NCBI GenBank assembly: GCA_964017195.1
Contig: OZ024895.1
Location: 15,383,034-15,447,033 of the forward strand
DNA: 64,000 bases
Origin: Siderastrea radians
Taxonomy: Eukaryota; Cnidaria; Anthozoa; Scleractinia; Rhizangiidae
Direction: 5' to 3'
Part shown: one piece after another, positions 49,682-60,912 of the stretch
Position numbering within the stretch: position 1 is the first letter of the stretch
Layout of the letters: the number at the start of each line of letters is the position of its first letter
Translations under genes and position numbers: made by a program
Notes under the pieces: generated by a model
The model's database searches: none
The model's input: the letters and a program-made list of their open reading frames with translations, nothing else
Told to the model about the DNA's origin: nothing

Positions 49682-50482
49682 TACCACCACCGTTTTTAAT
49701 TTCCCTTTTCGATCTTTTTCTTCTTGGCCTTAGGCTGGCCTGAGTCCGCGTCTTCCATTTTGTTTTGTTTTGAATTTTTGCACCCAGCGACCCTCAGTTT
49801 ACGTGCAGGGGGAATTTATAAAATCGCGTGTCTTTCAACTGGGTTCCTTTGTCGGTCAAACTCGCCACTTGGGTAACCACAGAGAAGATTTTGTCACGGA
49901 CTAAAAGTTTCGTGTGGGGAGGCCAGGGACGGCAGTTTGTCGCCCGCGAATTCAAATTTTAACGGAAAAATGCATTCTTCGAATTCCTTTGAGTTCGGAT
50001 TTCTTGCAGATCATAGGGAGAAAGCAAATTGACGGTCGTATTCAAAAGTCTAGGCTCGATTCTAAAGGTCTATCCGCGATCGAATCTAACTCAAATTTGG
50101 CCAAAATTTTGTTCGAAGACTATTCTTTCGAGGGCTAAGATTTTTTTGTGTGAGTGAATCGGGCAAATGCGACTTTTTTGGCGAAATGTTCAACTGGGTA
50201 GTGTAATTTGCGGGTCACCTGGTTGCATGCCTTGTTCTCTTTCTCTACTTTTGAGCGAGTCCGACCGTTATTTTGAAAACATCGTTTTCGCGAGCCTTAA
50301 ATCGCCAAAATAAACACAGAAACACAAATCAAAACACCATGGCAGCAATTTTATGAGTTTTTATTTCATTTTCCTCAGTTTTAAAACTCCTAAATTTCGG
50401 CTTTAGTTTTGCTAATTTGATAAACCGACACAGCCATTATAAATGCACAGCCCACCACACAAACAGAGGATGGTAAGCCTGT
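49682..50482. repeat. Right arm of the ~800-bp inverted repeat
   Basis: Reverse complement of 43534-44332. The open stretch ILRIPLSSDFLQIIGRKQID (49914-50138) mirrors that of the left arm. Confidence 0.85.
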
Positions 50483-51890
50483 AATTGAAGGCCTCAGTTT
50501 TTGGCTGGTCAAGCACGCTGTAGGACATTCTATTTTTTGTCAGTTCTGGTGAAGCAACTGAATTTATAGGTGTTATTGTTGTAGCTACCACTGCAATATC
50601 TCTGAATCATTCAGGGGAAAGGGGCAATTTCAGTACATATGGCGCCCCTAAAGCACTGATTAAAACTGCCAATGTCAATTTTTGTTAATCAGACTGGTTG
50701 AGATGCTTCCAAGTTTCAAATTGTTGTAGGATTTTAGAATGAATTTGGATGTTTTTCTTTAGAATCCTCCTAGTCTACTTCAATTTTCTGGGAGGCTAGT
50801 CCATACTAAGCCAGTATAAGCCTGATGCTTAGATGCCACCAAGATTACATTTTCTAACATTTGTGGAGTTTCATTGTCAGTGAGGTTTCAGCAGTCATGG
50901 CATGATAACATGATGCAGGTTATGGCAAAGGACTAAGCTGTGCTCATGACCATGGCTATCCCCAAAAGGGGCTTGCGTAGTGACATTTGCTCCCCTCTTG
51001 TTAGCAGACCTGGCAACTCTTGCGGTTTGGGGTATCAACTGTAGGTCTCAGGATTTGGCCTCCAAATCTCACAGTGAATCACAAAATCTTGAAATTACCA
51101 CAATTCAGGCAGTATGAAGAATACAATAGGGAGCACAAATAATGTAAAGGATACCTTGAAACAAGAAATCTACCATTTTTATTCTTGTTTTATGCATATT
51201 TTGGAAATCTCCAGGTTTGAGGTCCCAGTCTCCAGGTTTTTCTGGGCTTCTTTTCAAAATCTCCAGATTTGCATGTTTTAGGGATTGCCAGGTCTGTGTT
51301 GGTGCAGGACTGCTGCAATACAGTTGGTTGAAGGGTGGGTTTATAACTACACATCCTGAACATATCATCCATTCCCACGGTTAGATAGTTTTCCTTTTTT
51401 TCAGTGTATGTCACTGTGCCACTTGCCAGGAGATCAAGCCTGACAGACTAGTGAATTACTGTTTCAATTTTGTGAGGGGGTTTACATGCAAGTTACAGTA
51501 ACCAATGTTCCTCTTATTCAGTGCAGTAAAATAATAGCCAGGGGTCAATTTAACATTTACAAGTGTAATTTTCAAGTGTAGCTATTGTTTCTGAAGTTGT
51601 AAACAGTAGCCACACTTTTAAGTTACACTTGTATATGTTTATTTAATTGACTCCAGGATGGGCTGGGGAATTCATCCTATGAAGAATACTAGTGACCTTG
51701 AGTCAATGATTTTTGATTCGAAGTTTTTTGAAAAAAAAAAAAACTCTGCCAAATAACATCATGGTATTGTTCTTACCTCCCTGTTGCTTGGATTTCCTTT
51801 CATCATATCTAATTTATTGGTAACGAAATGCAATTAGTCACTAAAAAAAAAATTATTTATTGTTTTACTCAGAAATGGTGACATTCTAAC
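50483..51890. other. Gene-free interval
   Basis: Only short chance ORFs. T/A-rich with homopolymer runs at 51729 and 51843. Nothing recognisable. Confidence 0.5.
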
Positions 51891-52029
51891 TACTATTTCA
51901 AGTACCGGAAATAATAAATGAATATTAACATAACAATATATATCCCACAATTCTCTACGCTGTATATATTATCATGTTTTCTTCTATTGTGCACATTTCT
52001 CCTACGACATCACTTGAAGTAGGAACGAA
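51891..52029 (+). repeat. Split direct repeat A1 of the Ngaro-like element
   Basis: TACTATTTCAAGTACCGGAA to GTAGGAACGAA; repeated as A2 at 57717-57855 with a few changes (CACTTGAAG versus CACTGGTAG). Confidence 0.85.
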
Positions 52030-52054
52030 GTCATTACTCTGTTAGCACCGCGTC

Positions 52055-52261
52055 ATGGCCCAACCGCCGCAAATCCAACGGCCTTTGCAAGTTAGAGCTC
52101 AAGATATTTTAGCAAACGCCCAAGCAGAATTGCCTGTTCCTCAAGGTCCTCAACCGGCGGTTGCCGTTCCTGCTCCGGGTCCTGCACACGTGGCCGAACC
52201 AGAAGTTGCTGAAATTGCTGAAGTTGCTGGACCTCATGCAGTCCCTGACCCTCCACTTGAG
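52055..52261 (+). CDS. First exon of Ngaro-like ORF1 (gag-like)
   Basis: MAQPPQIQRPLQVRAQDILA followed by an Ala/Pro/Val/Glu-rich segment. At 52262 a GTAAAA donor ends the open frame sensibly. The low-complexity sequence gives no domain. The next exon was not identified with confidence. Confidence 0.5.
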
Positions 52262-52375
52262 GTAAAACAACCGTTTTCCTTTCTTCCCGTTTCATTTACT
52301 GGTTTTAGCTTATTTTTGCTCTTACGTCTGTTTTTGAGATGTATGCCACTCGAGTGCGGCGTGTTATTTAAATGC

Positions 52376-52665
52376 GAGTGATGCCGCTCGAGTGCGAGCG
52401 ATGCCAGTCGAGAGCGACTGAAGGAAAGCTTGTTACTCGACCATGTGAAATGCAGTTTGCTAGTCGAGGGTTATTTAACCACTCCGGTGTTTTGTGAGTG
52501 ATGCCACTCGAGTGCGAGTGATGCCAGTCGAGAGCGACTGAAGAAAAGCTTGTTACTCGACCATGAGAAATGCAGTTTGCTAGTCGAGCGTTATTTAACC
52601 ACTCCGGTGTTTTGTGAGTGATGCCACTCGAGTGCGAGTGATGCTCTCGAGAGCGACTGAGAGCT
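52376..52665. repeat. 120-bp tandem repeat inside the Ngaro-like element
   Basis: Two full units and a partial third (starting 52376, 52496, 52616) contain GAGTGATGCCACTCGAGTGC, AGTCGAGAGCGACTGA and TTACTCGACCATG. They are rich in CTCGAG/TCGA palindromes and lie in a probable intron. Confidence 0.85.
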
Positions 52666-53701
52666 TTACGAGTGAATGAAAATCCTGTTGCAAACAAATG
52701 CTGGTCGGAATTTCGACATGTCACTTGAATGCAATTGAATGCAATTTACCGGTTAGGCACGACTGATCGGACAATTTTTGCCGCTCGAGCGCGAGTGAAA
52801 ATCTTGAACTTATGTTGTTCAAATATGTTTTTTGGTGTTTTTGTAAAACGCCTCTAACGCGGTAGTGTATGTTATATTCTACAAGTGTGGCTAAAGATTT
52901 TTTGCTCTCAGTAAAACATGGTTTGCTCGTTTGCTTTTTTAAAACATCTCATTTTGCCACACGCTGGGAAAGCTGCTGGTTGTTTGTGCAGTTTATCAAG
53001 TTTTATTTTCCCTCTTAATAGGGCCAACGGGCCATAACGTGCTTTGCACGTTGTTATTTATTTATTCATTTCCCGTACAGCAAACACGGCAGTTTGTTTG
53101 TGAATTTTTTCTCACCTTATGCAAATCACGTTTTCACTTATTTTTTGTTCGGTTTCTCTTTCTAGCTTTCGTTTTGTAATTTCTTTTGGCGCGCGAGGCC
53201 GCCAATTTTCGGATATCGTTTCCGCTTGTGTTAGTGTTTTGGAAATATGTCAACAGTTTTGACGGCTTTGTGCCAGCTCCCTCGTTTAGTGCGTTCGGGA
53301 GATGTTATTTACCTAGTAGGCGGAGTGTTTTATTATTTTGTGGGCAGATTTGTGTGCTTATCCTTTTCTTACCTGGTTCCTTTTTTTTGTTTTAGCAAAA
53401 TAAGCCATAATTTCCTTTAAATGTTGTCAACTCATGCTGAATCGAGTTATAATAAAGTGTTTTTTGTTGTTGTTTAGTTTTTGTTAGCGTTTGTTCTCCC
53501 TTCTTTTGTTTTTCTTGTTTGCGGCTTTTTTCGTTTCCCTTTCCTTTTGTTACCAGTTGAGTTGGATTGTCGCTTGAAACAGGGGTACAACTCTCCTCCC
53601 GGTTTATCTGGGTCAAGCTGTCTTTCCTCCTCCTCTGGTGGCCACTATTTTGTTTTTTACTTTACATTTTCGCCTTTTCTTTCTACTTGGGTTTTAATTC
53701 C

Positions 53702-55995
53702 AGCATTTTTCTGTTTTGCCCTGTATAATCAAGCAAAACCGCTCACGCCTCGTGCCGGGCACAGTACATTTGATCCCACTCCCTGTGTTGCTGTCTTCCA
53801 GTCTAGAGTCAATGAGTGGGTAACCATGGATATGTGGCCACTAGAGTCTGAGGTGGAAATGACAGCCCCTTGTTTCGATTTTGGCTTTGTTCAAAGTATC
53901 TGTTCCGGGAAGATTGTCCCTGACATTACGACCCTCCGTTTCCGCAACCCTGATGTTTTCATTGCTGGTCAGCTTCACCTTCACAGCGAAGTCTGGGAGA
54001 AAATTGCGAGTCTCAGTACCTATGACCGCGCGGATGAAGTCCTTGACTGGATTAAGAATAAAGTCTCTCTCTTCAAGTTTTTTCGGCCGTTCAAAGGACA
54101 TTTTAAGGGACGCGCTTATGACTCTGTTATTCCCCCCCGCATTGAATTTGATAATAACAAATCTTGTAATAATTTTGTTGATTTTATTGTCAACACGTTG
54201 CTTGAAAGGGTGTGTAGTGGCGCTATATCAGTCTTAGGGAGGGTTGGTGAGGTGGACCCTCCACATCTCGTCATGCCTTTGACTGTTGAACCGACAAAAC
54301 CTCGCCTTTGTCACGATAACCGCTTTCTGAACCTTTGGATGGTTGACCGCCCTTTTCGTTTGGACAACTTATCGCAATTACCCAGATACCTCACAAAAGG
54401 ATGTTACCAGACAACGCTGGACGATAAATCTGGCTATGATCATATTCTTTTGGATGTGTCTAGTCGTACTTTCTTTGGCATTAGGTGGAGAGGATGGTAT
54501 TTTGTTTCCAACACCATTCCTTTTGGTTGGAAAATTTCTGCCTATGTTTATCATTCTACAGGTCTCCTAGTATCGCATTTTTGCGTTCAATAGGAGTACC
54601 ATGTTCTTTGTATATTGACGATAGGCACAATGGTGAGTTGCAATCCAAAACCTCCTACCCTTCGGCGAGTACTTTAGCTACCCCTTCTGACGAAACACGT
54701 CTTGAAGCTTCCAAGGCTGCGGTTTTCCTTGCTGCATATACCCTCACTTCTCTTGGGTACACCCTTGGACTAAAAAAGTGTGTTTTCACCCTGCAAAAAA
54801 GAATAAAATACCTCGGTTTTATCTCTGTTTTTGACCTAGAAGCTTTTTACTTACCTCCCGATAAGCAAACCAGTTTTCTTGCTTTGGTAAACTCAATTCT
54901 CTGTGGGAGTTGCGTTTTCGACTGTCACCCTTCAGCGTCTCGCGGGTAAATGTATTTCTTTTCGCCTTGCAGTACAGGATTCTCGCCTTTATACCAATGA
55001 GATGAACCTTCGCTATTAGCAAGGGTTCAAAATCCTCTAAGCCTATTCGCATCTCGCCTCCGCTCAGAGCTGAAGTGCAGCATTGGGCAGATCCTTCAGT
55101 TGTCGCTAGAATTGGAAAGTGGCGCGACGAGCGACACCTCCAGTTCGTTGTTTATTCGGACGCGTCCTCTTTTGCTTGGGGAGGACTTTTTCCCCGAAAA
55201 AGTCATGTCAGTGTTTCCGACTATTGGACGCCTTCTACAGCGGTGTTAGATATTGCCACTAAAGAAACCAAGGCCCTTACCAACACTCTTCTTTCTTTTC
55301 GTGATGATCTTCGTGACGCTAGGGTTGATGCTTATGTGGACAACCTATCCCTTGTTCAGGCCTGGCAGTCTCAAGCTGCCCGATCGAGCCTTTTTTCTGA
55401 CGCGCTAAAGCGGTTAGCGGAAGTGGTCCTAGACCTTAATGTGCACCTTTCAGTTATCCATATCCCCTCGAGTGTTAATCCTGCTGATCAGCCTTCACGT
55501 CGTTTTTCTCCTGCTGACAGTAAGTTAGCTTTTCATTTGTGGCAGCGCCTTCAATCACACCCTTCTTTTGGCGGTTTACATGGTCATTCTGTCGATCTTA
55601 TGGCTTTGGACTCAAACTCTCAAAGTGATCTCAATGGGGTTTCCTTGCCTCATTTTACACCGTATCCTACCCCCTGTTCCTCTGGCGTGGATTTCTTTGC
55701 GCAAAATTTTGACCACCCGGATCGTAGTTCCATCTTAAGTAACCCGTATATTTTTCCTCCTATACTTTTGATTGGGCAAGTTTTTAATCATCTGCGGGCT
55801 AATCATTTGCGATGCACTATTGTTGTCCCCGATGTTCACCCTAGACGATACTGGTGGCCAATTCTATTTCACTCGGCTTTCGCTTCTCTTAAGCTTTCTT
55901 GCAAAGGGGAACAAGGCGCGCTTCTTACGCCTTCTCCACATGGTTTCTCAGACTCGTTTAAACTGCCATGGGACCTCTGGGCTTTCAGAATTTAA
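53702..55995 (+). pseudogene. Ngaro-like reverse transcriptase and RNase H, frameshifted
   Basis: A candidate acceptor (TTTTAATTCCAG, 53701) precedes the coding match. RT motifs: PLTVEPTKPRLCHDNRFLN, TTLDDKSGYDHILLD, NTIPFGWKIS, then after a frameshift near 54565 LRSIGVPCSLYIDDR with the catalytic YIDD, and KKCVFTLQKRIKYLGF. Another break lies between 54945 and 55070. RNase H: VVYSDASSFAWGG, KETKAL, YVDNLSLVQAW and VNPADQPSR. The C-terminal ~130 residues (to 55995) follow the pattern of Ngaro/DIRS proteins preceding the recombinase. Confidence 0.85.
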
Positions 55996-56218
55996 GACAT
56001 TTGTTGCGCCTTTTGTTATATATTTGTTGTTTGCGAACATATACTTATCAAAATGATCTGTACATCCGCTAGAACAGTTTTTTGTTTTGATAGTCAATTA
56101 TAGATTGTATTTGTTCTATAGAATGTTTGGTAACTTTTTTCTTAACTTTGTAATGATCGAAGTGACAATAAATTTTGTTCATTTATTTTTTGTTTTCCTT
56201 CTTCGTTTTCCCTTCAGC

Positions 56219-57552
56219 CTTTGCCAACGGCCCCTAAACTTTTTTGCCAGTCAGTCTCTTGTCCTCGCTGTGAATATGCCAATGACGCCACTTTCCGTTA
56301 CTGTCAGAATTGTGGTTACAAGAGGAAAATCCTAACCGTTGGCCATACCCAAAGGACTGACGTTACTCTGGACGTCTCTACTCTTGATAACCGCCTTTCA
56401 CAAATCGCGAGCCTATCTGCTAACACGTCCTACTCAAAGCAAAAGTCGTCCCTTCAAAAGGAATTGGAGTTCTTCTTAGCCTCCCTTCCTTTCCCAAAGG
56501 ATATTTCCACTGTTACTCCTCGCGAGCTATGTCGTTTTTTGGTATGGAAAGATCAAAAGGGGAAGACAAAAGTTCATTACGCCGGTTGTCAATTCTACGC
56601 ACGCAAAGGTTCCTTTCCCTGTCCATGTCCAACGCGTCTGGCTTTTGGCACCGTGGACTCCTTGATTGGAAAGTTGCGTACAATTTTTAATGAAGTCGGC
56701 AGGAGAGGAGAATGGGACCCGAGACTTCTGCTGGGGAATCCGGCTACCGATCTTTCACTAAAACAATACCTTAAGTGTGTTACCGCAGAACAGTTGCAAG
56801 CTCAAGCAACACCCAAACAAGCCACTCCTTTTTTCGTTAATGATCTTTTACAGTTAAGTCACCTCATCGATCGTAAATTGCGGTCAGAGGATTTAACTCC
56901 GATTGACGTGTTTGTTTTATTAAGAGACCAGGCCTTTTTCAAAACACTCTTTTTCAGTGGAGATAGACCCGGCGATCTCAGTCAGGTTAAGACTCCGGAA
57001 ATTCTCCGCTTCCCGGATAATAGCGGTTTACTATTCAACCATGTTTGGGGGAAGACTCTACGTGATGGTTTTTCGAACCTTTTTGCCATTCGTCGCAACC
57101 AGAATGCCGATATATGCCCTGTTAAAGCAATTGACCTTTACGTAACCTTTGCAAAGGGTATAGGTATTGACATTACAAGCGGTTTTTTATTCCGCCCTAT
57201 TACCCCAGATGGGGGGATTGTTGATAGACCTTTTTCATCCTCGGCGGCAGATTCTCGCTTCAGAGTCTACCTTGACGAAGGAAACCTTGCACAAGCAGCA
57301 ACACTTCACGGTTTTAGATCGGGTTGCGCTATCACCCTCGCCCTTGCGGGCGCGGGACTGCAGGATGTTATGGGACACGTTGGCTGGCGCCACCGCTCTA
57401 CTGCGACCTATTATATGCAGTTATCAAAAGTAATGTCCACCAATTCTCCTTCCACGACCCTTTCTGGTCGAGAAGTAAACATTGCAGATCCAGGGGTTTT
57501 GTATCAGAATTGTGATAGCCTTAAAGATTTTATTCCAGCCTTCCCGCGGTAG
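56219..57552 (+). CDS. Tyrosine recombinase of the Ngaro-like element
   Basis: The open frame begins at an intron acceptor (TTTTCCCTTCAG, to 56218). An N-terminal zinc ribbon (CPRCEYAND...YCQNCGYK) is followed by a core-binding helical part and the catalytic residues: Arg in SGDRPGDLSQ, His-x-x-Arg in LHGFRSGC, His in MGHVGWRH and the Tyr in TATYYMQLS. It would integrate a circular DNA intermediate by recombination at the TACTA core. About 444 codons, no stops. The start codon must lie in an upstream exon not identified. Confidence 0.9.
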
Positions 57553-57647
57553 TTTTGGAGAATGGGAGAATAAACTCATTTTTGGCTAGGTTTTCTTCTT
57601 TCCCATCTCTGTGTCCATTACCCAGAGTCGAACGGTTGGATTTTGCA

Positions 57648-58012
57648 ACCCATTTTCACCCTTCCATATCTCATTGTTATGTATATTCATGTGTATTGTA
57701 GGTACTTGGAATATGTTACTATTTCAAGTACCGGAAATAATAAATGAATATTAACATAACAATATATATCCCACAATTCTCTACGCTGTATATATTATCA
57801 TGTTTTCTTCTATTGTGCACATTTCTCCTACGACATCACTGGTAGTAGGAACGAACCCGCCCGCCCACCCCCAGTGGCATGACGCGGTGCTAGACCTTCA
57901 TGCACATGAATATACCGCTGTCCACACTCGTGGACAGCACCCATTTTCACCCTTCCATATCTCATTGTTATGTATATTCATGTGTATTGTAGGTACTTGG
58001 AATATGTTACTA
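57648..58012 (+). repeat. B1-A2-B2 split direct repeats of the Ngaro-like element
   Basis: B1 (57648-57721) and B2 (57939-58012) share ACCCATTTTCACCCTTCC to GGAATATGTTACTA. A2 (57717-57855) lies between and matches A1. The 83-bp joint 57856-57938 is unique. Confidence 0.88.
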
Positions 58013-58223
58013 CATTCATATGTTGATTTACATTCATTTGCTTGGAGGATGTCTTTTCTGTCACTACAGTAGATAAAAGCACCTGATTTGAGCATGTTTT
58101 CTTTTACTTAAGTGAGCCATAAACAAGAGCGTTCTTGGTTATGAATGTTAACTTTGTATCTTTTTAGTTAATTTGCTCACAATTCTGACTGGAACTGTAA
58201 TTCTACATCCATTTGGCTTGGAT

Positions 58224-58226
58224 TGT

Positions 58227-58258
<32 letters not shown>

Positions 58259-59969
58259 CCCACGGAAGGGATTGGAATTTCCAGGGGGGGTGGGGGGGGG
58301 GTCAAAGGCCCAGGAAAATCCTGAGAGGGGGGGGTGTTGTATCAATTTATATTATTTTTTCCAGACCGGTTCCATTATTCCTATATGTTAAATTTTCTGT
58401 TTGCATTTTGCTTACCGATCCGCGGACGCAAACATTGATCTTGTTAACTGCACAAAACTAATATTTTCAAGGTGGTCAGGCTCGATTTCTGGTGCTGCGA
58501 GAGTCCGGTCATTTTACCAAACAGCGGCGGATTAGCGAACAGCTCATGCTGTGGAAGACGAGTAAATCCCGTAAATTACACCAAGAATCTCTGTCACACA
58601 TATTTAAGCAGATACGTCTGTCGATTTGATTTCGAACTGTATCATTCCGTCTCTGCTAGTAGCAGCGCAGACATTTACGTCGCATTTCTTCGTTCTTGTT
58701 CGCCGGCGTGAAAACTATCGTTTGAACTGAATTATTGCGTCAACATTGAGCACAGTAGTAATTCGGAATCGACACAAAACAGTTCTTGATCCCGCTAAGA
58801 GTAATTCTTGATCGAAAACTACGTAAAAACACTGTAATAATTATAGTTCGGCAAACAAATATTATCTGTAAGAAATTTACGACTTAGGCGCGTTATATAT
58901 AAATCAAAAATAAAAACATGCCCGTTTCACGGGTTTTGACTCAAACATTTATAATATTTCGGCATGAAAGAAACGGGCAAAATTTCTTCGGTAGCAGTGG
59001 AAAATCACACAGGCGTCATTACAATTGCATAAAGCAAGTATAAAATAAAGTAAAAGGCATCCCAAGTATTAAAAGGGAAGTGTTTGATGGGAGCGCGTAA
59101 CATGAACCATTGTTCAGATAAGTTTGTTTACAGAACATTCCCGCGTGTGCGCTGAAATGTTTTCAAATACATTCATGCTGCTTGCAACGTCGTTTTCGGC
59201 TTAACTTTACATTAGATAAATCTAGTTGTGCAAAAGTTTTCTAGCTTTGCCAGGTCTCCAGCGAAGGCGGTTTACCACAGCCTTACATCAGCATAAATAA
59301 AAGCAGAATTATGTAAACTGCAAAATCGGCGGCATGTCAAACTTTCACCGCCAGTCGACGAGACAACGGGACGCTAATTGTCGTGGAGAAGATTGAATTA
59401 CACTGCACGATGGAAACCGGAAGGCAATCGCAGTCATCTTCCAAAATTACTGAGAAAAAAAATGGTTTACAGCAAAACTGCTAGCTGTCTTATTGATTTG
59501 CATGCGGGTTTTATATATCTGGCAAGCCTTCAATAAAATTTAGGTTTGAATATGCCCGCAAAAAAATGTGTTGTTTTGATTACAGTACTTATTTTTTTAC
59601 CTTGGCAGCGTAACTTAGCGATTCTTACTCAACATTTATTTCTCAAGAGAACTTGTAATTTGTCAAATACTCGGATTATAAATTGAAGTGTTGCTGTTTC
59701 GTCAAGATAATGAAGCAGAATTGGTCGTAAATAAAATTTATGACGATATGCATGCACAATAGCATTTGACATGCGACGTAACTTCTGCTCATATACGCGA
59801 ATTTAAACTATAGTTTAGCTAATTTTTCGCCTTAAACAAGAAATAGAAATATTTCCAGGGGGTGTAGGAAAAAAATTGGATTTCCGGAGAGGGAGAGGGG
59901 TATAGTTTGTGGGCCGTTTTTGGAAAATCCAGAGGGGTGGGGGGGGTCCTATGAAAAATCCCTTCCGTG

Positions 59970-60001
<32 letters not shown>

Positions 60002-60004
60002 ACA
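58224..60004. mobile_element. 1.8-kb element with TGTGTGGTTCCAGAAAATATCC inverted ends
   Basis: The left end, TGTGTGGTTCCAGAAAATAT then a C-run, is matched by a G-run then ATATTTTCTGGAACCACACA at the right. Subterminal sequence also pairs (CGGAAGGGATT / AATCCCTTCCG). The interior has no recognisable ORF. It is probably a non-autonomous DNA transposon; no clear target duplication. Confidence 0.75.
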
Positions 60005-60912
60005 TTACAGATGAATTGTACAGAAAAAAAGGAGAAGGAAAATTATTTTTAAAACAATAAAAAAGGGGTCATATATGTGTAAGAGCACCCCAGCTTGATA
60101 GTCAGCTTACTGTGGTATCCCTCTCCTTATTATAAGTTAGCATTATTGTTATCTTTTCTTATGTTACAAATTCCTTCCATATCCATTGATCTCCATAGTA
60201 TCAAAAAATTCAAAAAAATGACCCAGATAATTAAATCAATTGATAGGTTAACTCTAGGTTTTCGTCTTCCACTAGGCTTCATCATGGGGACATAGGAAAA
60301 GGTAATATATCTATAAGAAATCAAAACCGTATGTGGCGAATCATGAAGTCACAGAGGCGTAGGTGCAGGAAATAAAGCAGGAGCTAACAACCTAGTGTGA
60401 GAGGTGGGAGGCTTAAATCCCTCTCCCCTCCTCCAGAATTTAAAAGCTAGGTTATCTGAGATGCTATTTACAGCACCCTGGGTGCATTTATCCAGAAGCA
60501 TCTCACAGTTTCGAAAAAATCACGAAAAAAGGAGACCGCGAATTGGTATCATTGTAAAAACCAGGTTTAAGGTTACAAGACTGTGCGAGTAAAAATACAG
60601 TATTTCGGCTTTCCTCCAATATTATCTGGTTGCGTTTTTGATTAAACCTTTAAGGCTTTGGAAAAAATATATTGTTACTTTTACAAAACTCCACAGACGT
60701 TTTTCACACAAAGAAATCTTAAACAAAAGGAGGTCGTGGTCTCATCCCCACCCCCACCCCACCCCAAAACTGAGACTGTAAATATATTCATTTTCTTTGA
60801 AAATCGAGATTCCTTAAAACTTTCACTTCTGCTAAAAATCTTCGTTTTTATTGAGGCAGTTCGTTCAGGAAGGAATTACCAAAATGGTAAAGGAACCTTA
60901 AATTCAAAACAC
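60005..60912. other. Gene-free interval
   Basis: No supported gene; chance ORFs only. A CCCCACCCCC-rich run is present at ~60748. Confidence 0.45.

Larger units (their letters stand above)
51891..58012 (+). mobile_element. Ngaro-like tyrosine-recombinase retrotransposon
   Basis: The order gag-like exon, reverse transcriptase, RNase H, tyrosine recombinase, with split direct repeats in the arrangement A1 (51891-52029), B1 (57648-57721), A2 (57717-57855), B2 (57939-58012), is the Ngaro layout. A-B junctions and element ends share the core TACTA, the expected recombination site, and no target duplication is expected. No DAM methylase domain is seen, which separates it from DIRS proper. Spliceosomal introns are indicated within the coding part. 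RT is frameshifted, so this copy is dead; the recombinase is open. Confidence 0.88.

Noticed and set aside
53186..53616. Hydrophobic N-terminal extension of the Ngaro RT ORF and nearby ORFs
   Set aside because: The T-rich text (PSFVFLVCGFFRFPF) is intron-like polypyrimidine DNA; the true coding match begins after a splice acceptor near 53702.
58173..58461. Proline/glycine-rich ORFs at the ends of the 58224-60004 element (also 59815-60003)
   Set aside because: Translations of the C- and G-runs of the terminal inverted repeats.
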